From Streptomyces rhizosphaerihabitans (lineage in GTDB: Bacteria; Actinomycetota; Actinomycetes; Streptomycetales; Streptomycetaceae), in assembly GCF_025399795.1 (NCBI RefSeq), contig NZ_JAODTZ010000038.1, positions 1-64,000 on the forward strand: 64,000 nucleotides of DNA. The letters run 5' to 3'. Within the stretch, counting starts at the first letter, position 1, and each line of letters begins with the position of its first letter. A program made the position numbers and the translations under genes. Shown one piece after another: positions 44,876 through 52,210 of the stretch. Below the pieces are notes generated by a model. The model ran no database searches, was not told the origin of the DNA, and saw nothing but the letters and a program-made list of their open reading frames with translations.

Positions 44876-45730
44876 GTGGAAGTTCTGCGCTATGCGGCGT
44901 TCACGACCGACCCTCAGGGTGGCAACCCTGCCGGAGTGGTGCTCGACGCCACGGGTGTGAGCGCCGACGAGATGGCAAGAATCGCCAAAGACGTCGGCTA
45001 CTCCGAGACGGCCTTCCTCGTTCCCGGCGAAGGCGATGACATGTCCGTGCGTTACTTCAGTCCGACTGCCGAAGTGCCTTTCTGCGGTCACGCCACCATT
45101 GCCGCCGCAGTCGTCCACGCCCATCTGCATGGGGTCGGTGAGCTCACTTTCCACACGCGGGCCGGCCTCGTCCCCGTGCGGACCACAAGAGACAAGTCGG
45201 GCCGCATCACCGCGACTTTGACGAGCGTGCCACCCCGCACAGTCGCGATGTCGGACGAACAGCTCACCGCTCTGCTGAACGTACTGGGCTGGAAATTGCC
45301 CGACCTCGATCCCGCCCTGCCGCCCAGAGTCGCCTACGCCGGCGCCTGGCATCCTGTACTGGCCGCCGCGGACCGCGCCCGCCTGGCCGCTCTTGACTAC
45401 GACATGCACGAACTGGCCGAGCTCATGGACCGGCACGGATGGGTGACCATCGACCTCGTCTGGCGAGAATCCCCGGAGGTCTTCCACTCACGCAACCCGT
45501 TCCCCACCGGGGGCGTGTTCGAGGATCCGGCCACCGGGGCCGCCGCCGCAGCACTCGGAGGCTATGTCAGAGAACTGGGCCTCGCTCCGCTACCCGCTCA
45601 GATCACGGTCCGCCAAGGAGACGACATGGGGCGACCCAGCACCATCACCGTCACCGTCCCGGAAGATCCAGAGACAGGCATCGCGATCACAGGGACGGCC
45701 GTAGCCATCGAGTCCTCATCAGCGCCCTAA
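44876..45730 (+). CDS. PhzF family isomerase-like protein, 284 aa
   Basis: PhzF-fold proteins are diaminopimelate-epimerase-like isomerases; PhzF itself acts in phenazine synthesis, but most relatives are uncharacterised. The opening EVLRYAAFTTDPQGGNPAGV, then GYSETAFLVPGEGD with the conserved catalytic Glu, FSPTAEVPFCGHATIAAAVV and FEDPATGAAAAALGGYV, are all family hallmarks. The GTG at 44876 lies eight bases after GGAG and gives the usual short N-terminus. No phenazine genes are nearby, so a phenazine role is not supported. Confidence 0.92.
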   Translation: MEVLRYAAFTTDPQGGNPAGVVLDATGVSADEMARIAKDVGYSETAFLVPGEGDDMSVRYFSPTAEVPFCGHATIAAAVVHAHLHGVGELTFHTRAGLVPVRTTRDKSGRITATLTSVPPRTVAMSDEQLTALLNVLGWKLPDLDPALPPRVAYAGAWHPVLAAADRARLAALDYDMHELAELMDRHGWVTIDLVWRESPEVFHSRNPFPTGGVFEDPATGAAAAALGGYVRELGLAPLPAQITVRQGDDMGRPSTITVTVPEDPETGIAITGTAVAIESSSAP

Positions 45731-45785
45731 GGACTGTCCACGGCGGTTGGTGACAGGGTGCGCTGCTGATCGGTCTTGAAGACGG

Positions 45786-46004
45786 GTGAGGGCCTTCTGG
45801 CCTGGTGTGGATCGCGACATCTGCACCAGCGACAGAAGGACCCTCGAACCACACCGCAGTGCAACCCTGGCTGAGACCGGCTGCCTGCGCCTGGCCCTCC
45901 ACGTCGTCAAAGACGGCCGGCCGCGGCGCCGACCCGCCGAACGCTTCCAGGTCTGCCGCCTCGCTCGCACCCAGGCCCAGCAACAGCCCAAGGCCGTCAC
46001 CTGA
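45786..46004 (+). CDS. Small hypothetical open frame, 72 aa
   Basis: This frame has strong third-position GC bias and a basic product (GCLRLALHVVKDGRPRRRPA; FQVCRLARTQAQQQPKAVT). The GTG starts at 45786 or 45807 lack a strong ribosome site. No family is recognised. It may be a remnant of a larger gene. Confidence 0.3.
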   Translation: MRAFWPGVDRDICTSDRRTLEPHRSATLAETGCLRLALHVVKDGRPRRRPAERFQVCRLARTQAQQQPKAVT

Positions 46005-46032
46005 CCGCGTCGGCGCCCACGCCGGAGCAGGA

Positions 46033-46413
46033 TCACCGCTCCTGCTCGAGCCATTCCCGTACGGCGAGCGCACGCTTCATACGGGCCGCAATGGCAGACT
46101 TCGCTGTCGCGTCCAGTGTCTCCGGCAGCTCCTGGAAAGCGGCAGGCAGGACATCGAGCAGGCCCAACACCTCCTCGCCGGTCCGGACCATGAGCAACAG
46201 CTCGCACCGCCACTGTGGTGACAGTTCCGGTCGATGGCCGAGCCGATGCTCCATCGCCGGGAACAGATGGTGAACCGCCTCGGCCGCCGCGTGCTTCCGC
46301 AGCCAATCGGCCGGGAGGCGCTGGCTGAAGCCCAGACGCGCCGCTTCCTCCCCCAGCCGCACGAGCCGCGCTGTGTCGACGGCCCGGATCGTCCGCGGCA
46401 GCACTGCAGTCAT
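46033..46413 (-). CDS. Hypothetical helical protein, 126 aa
   Basis: I recognise no family. The product is all-helical, with repeated charged amphipathic segments (VDTARLVRLGEEAARLGFSQ; WRCELLLMVRTGEEVLGLLD; AIAARMKRALAVREWLEQER). Third positions are strongly G/C. The ATG at 46413 lacks a ribosome site, but CATGAT stands six bases before it, which would suit leaderless transcription. No partner genes are evident. Confidence 0.6.
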   Translation of the reverse strand: MTAVLPRTIRAVDTARLVRLGEEAARLGFSQRLPADWLRKHAAAEAVHHLFPAMEHRLGHRPELSPQWRCELLLMVRTGEEVLGLLDVLPAAFQELPETLDATAKSAIAARMKRALAVREWLEQER

Positions 46414-46564
46414 GCCGCGATCATGCCACCACGAGACACCGGTGGGACCGCCTCGCACCGACAGCCGGAACCACTTCAAGGGTCTGGCACAAGTTCCGTG
46501 CGCTGGTCGCTGACGTGACGTCACTGGCATGTGGACAAGGCCGTGAAGTCAGGCGTACGGGTTG

Positions 46565-46656
46565 GTGGTCAACGGCCGGTCCGACCTGAGGAGATCTACG
46601 CCCCGCTCACCGCCTACCAGGCCATCCGCATCGCCGTCACCGACGCAACCACATGA
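46565..46656 (+). pseudogene. C-terminal scrap of an IS4-family transposase
   Basis: The frame RPEEIYAPLTAYQAIRIAVT, ending at TGA 46654-46656, resembles the last helix of IS4-type transposases (QEIYALLTVYQALR). About 25 codons remain. Confidence 0.4.
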
Positions 46657-46678
46657 TCATTCGCGGTTGGTGCGTTGG

Positions 46679-47374
46679 TCACTTGAGGGTGCCATCGTCT
46701 ACCGAGCCCGTCGGCCGGCTCGGGCGGATTTCGGCCTCGATGTGGGCGAGTTGGGCGGCGAGGATCTCTTCGAACGCGGCACGGCGATCCACCCCGAGGG
46801 GACGGATGTCACGGGCGAAGTGGGCCAGGGCCGGGAAGCGTTCGGGGTCGGCGCCCAGAACCGCCACGCGGAACAGCTCCATGCCCTGTTCGTACTCTTC
46901 GGGGGTGACGGTGCTGACCCCGGCCTCGGAGGCGATCAACGCCGCGACGAGGACCACGAGCCGGTGGTAGCGCGCCGGGATCTCCTCGTCGGGCAGCCCC
47001 GACGCGCGCAGGGCCTGCAGCACCTCTTCCATGACCAGCCGGGAACCGGTGCCGCTTGATGCGTAGCGTCCCCAGACCGCGGCGAGCTGCGGCTGCCGCC
47101 CGAACGCCTCTCTCACATGCAGGGCCAGGGACGTGATGCGCTGCTTCCAGTCGCCTTCGGGGCGGTAGCCGTCCATCGCGGCCAGAAGAATCCGGTCGGC
47201 GACCGCGCGCAGCAGTTCGGTCTTGCTACGGAAGTGCCGGTAGAGGCTGGAGGAATCGGTGCCAAGGGCCGCAGCCAGCTTGCGCACGCTGAACGAATCC
47301 GCGTCGCTCGTGCGCAGCAGTTCCGCCGCCGCGTCCAGGATCTCTTCGGTTGACCAACGCCTTCGGCCTGCCAT
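46679..47374 (-). CDS. TetR/AcrR-family repressor, 231 aa
   Basis: The N-terminal HTH reads WSTEEILDAAAELLRTSDAD then SFSVRKLAAALGTDSSSLYRHF, the standard TetR DNA-binding motif. The remaining 170 residues are a helical ligand-binding domain, resembling TetR_C families (LAAVWGRYASSGTGSRLVME). The ATG at 47374 is at the usual distance from the HTH. It is divergent from a serine hydrolase, and a nested palindrome between them (47407-47448) is the probable operator for both. The inducer is unknown. Confidence 0.92.
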   Translation of the reverse strand: MAGRRRWSTEEILDAAAELLRTSDADSFSVRKLAAALGTDSSSLYRHFRSKTELLRAVADRILLAAMDGYRPEGDWKQRITSLALHVREAFGRQPQLAAVWGRYASSGTGSRLVMEEVLQALRASGLPDEEIPARYHRLVVLVAALIASEAGVSTVTPEEYEQGMELFRVAVLGADPERFPALAHFARDIRPLGVDRRAAFEEILAAQLAHIEAEIRPSRPTGSVDDGTLK

Positions 47375-47406
47375 CTTGCTCCTCTCGCCACATCTCAGCC
47401 TAGCCT

Positions 47407-47448
47407 ATGCACTTGGCGTTGCACGCACCGCGTGCATAATGAGTGCAT
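47407..47448. promoter_or_regulatory. Nested palindrome, probable TetR operator
   Basis: ATGCACT (47407-47413) pairs with AGTGCAT (47442-47448). Inside lies TGCACGC-ACC-GCGTGCA (47420-47436), almost on the same centre. CATAAT (47435-47440), with TTGGCG 16 bases upstream, may be the promoter of the serine hydrolase, which the operator would overlap. Confidence 0.6.
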
Positions 47449-47546
47449 GAGCATGCCGGGCGGGCCGGCATGCCACTCGTGCCCTGTTGCCCGGGTCAGG
47501 CGACCGATGCGGAGCTCACCCCGGGGAACACGAAAGGACGCATGAC

Positions 47547-48677
47547 GTGAAGAGCCCACTGGATTGCGCGGCACTGAACGCAGCCATCGAGAACGTCCAC
47601 CGCGCCGGGATGCCGGGACTGTTCGCCGAGGTGCGAGACAGCGACCAGGTCTGGCGCGGCGCCGCCGGGGTCGCCGATGTTGTCACCGGCCGTCCCGTCA
47701 CTGCCGACATGCGGCACCGCGTCGGCAGCATCACCAAGACCTTTACCGCCGCCGCAGTTCTGCAGCAGGTCGAGAGCGGTCGGATCGGCCTCGACGCACC
47801 GATCGGCCGGTACCTTCCGAAGCTGGTTCCCGGAGAACGCGGTGACGCGATCACGGTCCGGATGCTGCTCAACCACACGAGCGGCCTCGCCGAGTACCTC
47901 CCGTACGCCTACCCCTCCCTCAAGGCGTATCCCGCTCTCGCGGACACTGGACCCCAGAGCCTGGACGACCACCGGCTCACGCGGTTCGACCCTGCCGACC
48001 TGATCGAGATGGGGGTCACCGCACCTGCCGTCGGCACCCCGGGCGGTACTCCGGGCGGTACTCCGGGGGTGTACTCCAACACCAACTATCTGCTCCTCGC
48101 CCACCTTCTGGAACAGGTGACCGGCACTCCGGCCGAGCGGTACATCACCCGGAACGTCATCGAGCGCGCCGGGCTCCGGGACACCGAACTCCCCACCGGA
48201 CCGTACGTCGACGGGCCGCACTCGCAGCTCTACGAGGCGTGGTTCGGCATGATCGACCCGCCGCGCGACTACAGCGTCTACGACATGTCATGGGTGGGGC
48301 CGTCCGCCTCGCTGATATCGACTGTCACGGACCTCAACCACTTCTTCGGCATGCTGCTGGCCGGCGAGATCGTCAGTCCGTCGTCGCTGGCGCAGATGCA
48401 ACGCACCGTCCCGGTCGTCTCCCAGGAGGGCAGGACGATCGACTACGGCCTCGGCCTGCACCCGATGGAGGCTCCCGGTCAGGGCACCTTCTGGGGCCAC
48501 GGCGGTACGGTCTGGGGTGGTGGAGCGCTGGCCATGACCCGTGCCGACGGCAAACGGCAGATGTCCGTCGCGGTGAACCTGCAGAGGTGGAACAGACTCG
48601 ACTCCTCCGGCAGGCCGCAGCCCCATCCCATCGACGACGCGCTTGTGACTCTGTACCGCGTGGCGATGTACGGCTGA
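47547..48677 (+). CDS. Serine hydrolase, class C beta-lactamase fold, 376 aa
   Basis: The catalytic elements of the penicillin-binding/beta-lactamase-C fold are present: S-x-x-K in VGSITKTFTAAAVLQQ, Y-x-N in GVYSNTNYLLLAHLL and H-G-G in FWGHGGTVWGGGALA (in place of KTG). No signal peptide is visible, so it may be a cytoplasmic esterase or DD-peptidase-like enzyme rather than a periplasmic lactamase. A GTP-GGTP-GGTP-G repeat lies before the Y-x-N motif. The GTG at 47547 follows AAAGGA. It is probably controlled by the divergent TetR protein. Confidence 0.87.
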   Translation: MKSPLDCAALNAAIENVHRAGMPGLFAEVRDSDQVWRGAAGVADVVTGRPVTADMRHRVGSITKTFTAAAVLQQVESGRIGLDAPIGRYLPKLVPGERGDAITVRMLLNHTSGLAEYLPYAYPSLKAYPALADTGPQSLDDHRLTRFDPADLIEMGVTAPAVGTPGGTPGGTPGVYSNTNYLLLAHLLEQVTGTPAERYITRNVIERAGLRDTELPTGPYVDGPHSQLYEAWFGMIDPPRDYSVYDMSWVGPSASLISTVTDLNHFFGMLLAGEIVSPSSLAQMQRTVPVVSQEGRTIDYGLGLHPMEAPGQGTFWGHGGTVWGGGALAMTRADGKRQMSVAVNLQRWNRLDSSGRPQPHPIDDALVTLYRVAMYG

Positions 48678-48871
48678 CCCAGCAGGAAGTCGGTGAAGCC
48701 CAGTGGCTGACCGAGACCGTGGGCGATGGGTTGGTGGCACCGTTCAGTCCGTACCTGGACCGCAGCGCCCCGACCCCTCTCCCTCTGCTCACGTCCCCCT
48801 TGCTCACGTCCCCCTGCTCACGGCGAACCGATCAGCACCCTGGAAGCCGCCTGCTGAACCGTTGGCCGATC

Positions 48872-49009
48872 TCATTCCGCCTCGTCCTCGTCGAGATCGC
48901 CCGCACCCGTGTCGCGCGGCGGGCGCAGGCCGTCGTCGACCGGGTTGGAGGCACGGAAGCTGTGGCGGCCGAGCGCGTTGAGGTCAACGAGTAGGTGTTG
49001 CCCCTTCAT
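48872..49009 (-). CDS. Small open frame, 45 aa
   Basis: MKGQHLLVDLNALGRHSFRA begins at 49009, overlapping the end of the upstream hydrolase gene by 26 bases. The product is acidic at its end (DLDEDEAE) and the frame has strong third-position GC bias. I recognise no family. It could be a coupled small protein or the head of a lost gene. Confidence 0.35.
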   Translation of the reverse strand: MKGQHLLVDLNALGRHSFRASNPVDDGLRPPRDTGAGDLDEDEAE

Positions 49010-49682
49010 CTCGCCTGTGCGCGGCGTTGGTAGCGAGCAGTTCCCGCAGCAGTTCAACGATGAGATCGGGCTGTCCCACGAACGGGGAGTGGCCCGTCTG
49101 CCACTCGCGCACGTCGGTGCAGCGCGAGGCCATCTTCCGTTGCAGGCCAGGGTCGATGGCCCGGTCCTGTGCACAGATGACGTAGGTGGAGGGCGTGCGC
49201 TTCCAGCTGTGGCACTCCGGGACTCCCCGTCCGCAGCCGGGGGCTTGGGCACGCAGTAGGTCAACCGCCCATGCGGCGAGAGGTTCGGGACAGTCGCCAT
49301 AGAGAGTGGCAGCGGCCCGGTCGGCGTACAGGCTGGTCGAACCGTCGGGTTCAGGGCTGATTGCGTCCTGGAGCTGCGGGGACGTCCCGCCCAGACCGGC
49401 CGCGCTCTCGCCGACGTCCGGCACGAAGGCCGCCAGGTAGACCAGGTGGCTTGCTCCGCGGACCCCGGTGATCACCGACCCGCCGTAGGAGTGACCGAGC
49501 ACGATCGGGGGCTCCGGTAGTGCGTCGACGGCAGCCTGAACCGCGGCTGTATCAGCGGGCAATGAGCCCCGGTGGAGCTCGGGAACGACAGCCTCGCTTC
49601 CCGCGGTCCGCAAACGCTCTGCCACCACGGCGAAGTGCTCGGGACGGTGATACAGGCCGTGAACGAGCACCACAGCGGGCAA
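48984..49682 (-). CDS. Alpha/beta hydrolase, 232 aa
   Basis: This belongs to the same broad family as the hydrolase at 13165. VVLVHGLYHRPEHFAVVAER starts the fold, the nucleophile elbow is IVLGHSYGGSVITG, the acid segment is STYVICAQDRAIDPGLQ and the catalytic His lies in WQTGHSPFVGQPDLI. The ATG or GTG at 49682 is immediately at the first strand. Members of this group are annotated as esterases or salicylate-esterase-like enzymes. The substrate is not inferable. Confidence 0.86.
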   Translation of the reverse strand: MPAVVLVHGLYHRPEHFAVVAERLRTAGSEAVVPELHRGSLPADTAAVQAAVDALPEPPIVLGHSYGGSVITGVRGASHLVYLAAFVPDVGESAAGLGGTSPQLQDAISPEPDGSTSLYADRAAATLYGDCPEPLAAWAVDLLRAQAPGCGRGVPECHSWKRTPSTYVICAQDRAIDPGLQRKMASRCTDVREWQTGHSPFVGQPDLIVELLRELLATNAAHRRDEGATPTR

Positions 49683-49794
49683 TTCACCCCTCCTCAGATC
49701 GGCGTCAGGCCAGTGATCTCAGGCCCGGACGACGGCCGGCCGTCACTGACGACCTTGATCCACTTTAGAGCACGCCGTAGCTTGAGTTTTGACG

Positions 49795-50304
49795 TCACGG
49801 TGGATCGTGGGAGGGACCGGAGCCCGACTCGCACGTGAGGCGCGCGAGGTAGGCGTCCAGGGATTGAACACGTCCTGGGAGGACTTCCCGGAGGTTCCAC
49901 CAGCGGATGGCCGCGATCTCCTCGCTGGCCTGGAAGTCCCGAATGTCGGTGGTACGGCCTGCGAACAACGCCGCGTTCTCAGCTCGCCGGTCGGGTGCGA
50001 GTACAAAACCCGCGTAGCCGACGAACCGTAACGGCCCGTCAGGTATCTGGCCGCTCTCCTCCAGTAATTCGCGCGCGGCCGCCTGGCGAGGGGATTCGCC
50101 TTCCTCTATGCAGCCGCCGGGCAGTTCCCACGCCTGGCGGAATCGGTCGAAGACCACGAGGACACGGTCGGCGTGCCAGATGGCGACCAACGCCGCCGGC
50201 AGCGGCGCGTCACACGGTGGCGCGCCTTCGGTCCCGCGTGCGAAGGAGACCAGGTCATTGCCGCGGCCGTCGGCTGCGAGGGGCGGAACATGCGAGTGGG
50301 GCAC
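49795..50304 (-). CDS. Nudix hydrolase, 169 aa
   Basis: It cleaves a nucleoside-diphosphate-linked substrate. The Nudix box is complete: GGCIEEGESPRQAAARELLE then ESG (G-x5-E-x7-R-E-x2-E-E). The strand before it reads VLVVFDRFRQAWELPGG. The GTG at 50304 gives the usual N-terminus, and an ATG at 50364 in frame is possible but adds an unlikely Arg-rich lead. The substrate is unknown. It ends near 49795, about 110 bases upstream of the hydrolase gene on the same strand. Confidence 0.87.
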   Translation of the reverse strand: MPHSHVPPLAADGRGNDLVSFARGTEGAPPCDAPLPAALVAIWHADRVLVVFDRFRQAWELPGGCIEEGESPRQAAARELLEESGQIPDGPLRFVGYAGFVLAPDRRAENAALFAGRTTDIRDFQASEEIAAIRWWNLREVLPGRVQSLDAYLARLTCESGSGPSHDPP

Positions 50305-50470
50305 CTCACTATGATTCCCGGTCCACCGCCGTAAAAGTCCGATCCGGCCATGACGGATGAACAACCGCGACGCGGGTGGGGCATCAGGCCCGGAATCCTC
50401 ACCTGGTGCTCATGGGCAGGACGGACTTGCTCGCTGCAGCTCCCCATGAGGGAGTCCGCGACCTGGGGCA

Positions 50471-51232
50471 CTAGCGATCTTCGCAGGCGCCGTAGCCGAG
50501 GGCGTCGGGGTCACGGGAGGGAAAGTCCGACTCCCCGTAGAAGCCGGTCTCCTCACGGCTCACAGACACGCCGCCCCTGTCCTGCCGGCCGATGCGGCGG
50601 GAGACGCCGCCGTCCCCGGCCGACTGGAAGACCTCCAGCTCGGCGCGGCCGTCGTGGTCGGTGTCGATGGCCCGTGCTTCGTACACGAACGACGATGACC
50701 TAATACGGATGGTGCCGGTCCGGTCGCTGCTCAGGTCGCGGGCGAGGGGCCCGTAGTGCACCTCGTGCACCACCATGTTGTCCTGCGGTGAGTCGCCATT
50801 GTTGCGCTGGCTGTAGAAGAAGGCCAGGTCGAGGTAACCGTCGCCGTCGAAGTCGCCGAAGGCTCCCCGCGTCTTCATGTCCTTCTTCGACGCGCCTCGC
50901 AGCTTCTGCCAGAACCCGCGGGCAGCGTCGACTTTGACAACGGTCCGGTGATCGTCCTTCTGGAAGACCACTGAGCTGGTGACCTCGTTGATCTCGTCCA
51001 GGTGCCCGTCCGCGTCCACGTCGGCCCGCAGGGTGAGGGTGAAGCCGTCGACGGCGCATATGGCCATGGGGGCGTGGTCGCCGGGTCGGGGTCCGGTGCC
51101 CAGCAGAAGCCACGTACCACCGGCGATCACGACGAGAGCGGTGGTGAGCCACTGGCGACGTGTACGCGGTCGCGGCAGCGACGAGAGCACACCCCGAGAC
51201 ATGGATTGCTTCGGAGCAGTGGAAGACGGCAC
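50471..51232 (-). CDS. Membrane-anchored FG-GAP/VCBS-like protein, 253 aa
   Basis: An N-terminal basic region followed by one hydrophobic segment (WLTTALVVIAGGTWLLLGTG) acts as a signal anchor. The outer part has Asp-rich calcium-loop sequences typical of FG-GAP/VCBS blades: DVDADGHLDEI, GDFDGDGYLDLAFF and DTDHDGRAELEVF. Such domains form partial beta-propellers for binding. TAGGGT six bases before the GTG at 51232 supports that start as leaderless. No enzymatic motif is seen. Confidence 0.78.
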   Translation of the reverse strand: MPSSTAPKQSMSRGVLSSLPRPRTRRQWLTTALVVIAGGTWLLLGTGPRPGDHAPMAICAVDGFTLTLRADVDADGHLDEINEVTSSVVFQKDDHRTVVKVDAARGFWQKLRGASKKDMKTRGAFGDFDGDGYLDLAFFYSQRNNGDSPQDNMVVHEVHYGPLARDLSSDRTGTIRIRSSSFVYEARAIDTDHDGRAELEVFQSAGDGGVSRRIGRQDRGGVSVSREETGFYGESDFPSRDPDALGYGACEDR

Positions 51233-51245
51233 GCCAACACCCTAC
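51233..51245 (-). promoter_or_regulatory. -10 element of a leaderless promoter
   Basis: Minus-strand TAGGGT, six bases, then GTG at 51232, with no ribosome site. Confidence 0.45.
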
Positions 51246-51338
51246 TGATTAGGGCTGACACAGGTGAATCGGCCCCGATGACCGCGTCTGACACGGGAGT
51301 TGGGCCTTCGGTCCGGTGTCGGAACATCACCGTGCATC

Positions 51339-51586
51339 GTGCCGGACGAACTCTGGGACCACCTGGAGCCGCTCCTCCCGCGACACGAGCGGCGCTTCCG
51401 GCATCCGGGCCGCAAGCCGTTGCCGGACCGGGACGTGCTCCGTTCGGGATCCTGTACGTGCTGCACACCGGGATCCAGTGGGACTGCCTTCCGAAGGACT
51501 TGGGGTTCGGCTCGAGCATGACGCGCCGGCGGCGGCTGCGGGACCGGAACGCGGCCGGCGTCCGACAGCGGCTGCGCGCCCGCTGA
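51339..51586 (+). pseudogene. IS5-family transposase N-terminal fragment
   Basis: VPDELWDHLEPLLPRHERRF and GRKPLPDRDVL continue, after a one-base shift near 51450, as GILYVLHTGIQWDCLPKDLG and FGSSMTRRRRLRDRN. This is the N-terminal domain of an IS5-type transposase as found in many Streptomyces elements. The catalytic part is missing. Confidence 0.7.
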
Positions 51587-52040
51587 CATCGTCGAAGGTA
51601 GCCGTGGCGCCACGCCCGTCACCTCGGCGCGCGGCCCGGAACGAGTCCCGCCGAAGGGAGTCACCCCAAACCCACCCAGGTCCGCTGGTGGTGCGCGCAC
51701 TGGTTGCGCGCGGCATCGACGGCCCTGGCCTCGTGGCGCACGGTGTCCGGGATCGCGGCTGCGAGCGCGCGGAGCGGCCTTGCGCGGCCAGCTCCGGTCG
51801 ACTCCGACGGGAGGTCAGCGGCCTTGTCCGCGGCGCTCGTTGGGCGCTGGGCACGGCGGCCGCTGTGGTGGCGGACTTGCCGGGCTTGCTGTCGTGTCCT
51901 AGCTGCCTCGTCACGGCCTGCACGTGAAGGGCTCGGCCTGTCCCCGTTCACCCCGCGCGCGGTAGGGGCCCCCTACCGCGCGCCCCCTTCGCGCTGCTGC
52001 CCTTGAAGTCCGTCACTTCCAGGAAGGACGTGCGCTTCAC
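51587..52040. other. Gap with scrambled IS debris and a terminator
   Basis: No intact gene. Open frames show no family match. A strong palindrome lies at 51955-51983. Confidence 0.4.
51955..51983. terminator. Perfect 14-bp hairpin
   Basis: GCGCGCGGTAGGGG, one C, CCCCTACCGCGCGC. It may insulate the following ABC gene from upstream debris. Confidence 0.65.
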
Positions 52041-52130
52041 ATGGCCACGACACAGGACGACTGGAATTCCAGTTACGCCGATGGTCGCCGCTACAGCCGA
52101 CTCAGTGGCAGTGAACGGTCCCTGCTCTCC
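52041..52130 (+). pseudogene. N-terminal remnant resembling a SAM methyltransferase
   Basis: The ATG at 52041 after AGGAAGGACG begins MATTQDDWNSSYADGRRYSR then LSGSERSLL, which looks like the start of Streptomyces class I methyltransferases. The glycine-rich SAM motif that should follow is missing, and the frame drifts into unrelated sequence before the ABC gene start. Confidence 0.4.
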
Positions 52131-52210
52131 GTCGGATCACCGCCCTGTTCAACGCGCACCCGGGGGCCCGCTGATCGGGCGCTGGAGCGGCCGGCGCGGG
52201 GAGGCATCCT

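Noticed and set aside
44876-45730. Phenazine biosynthesis
   Set aside because: Only a PhzF-like gene is present, and most PhzF-family members are unrelated to phenazines.
48678-48871. Short direct repeat of the CTCACGTCCCCCTTG type
   Set aside because: Only two imperfect copies, with no coding or regulatory meaning that I can support.
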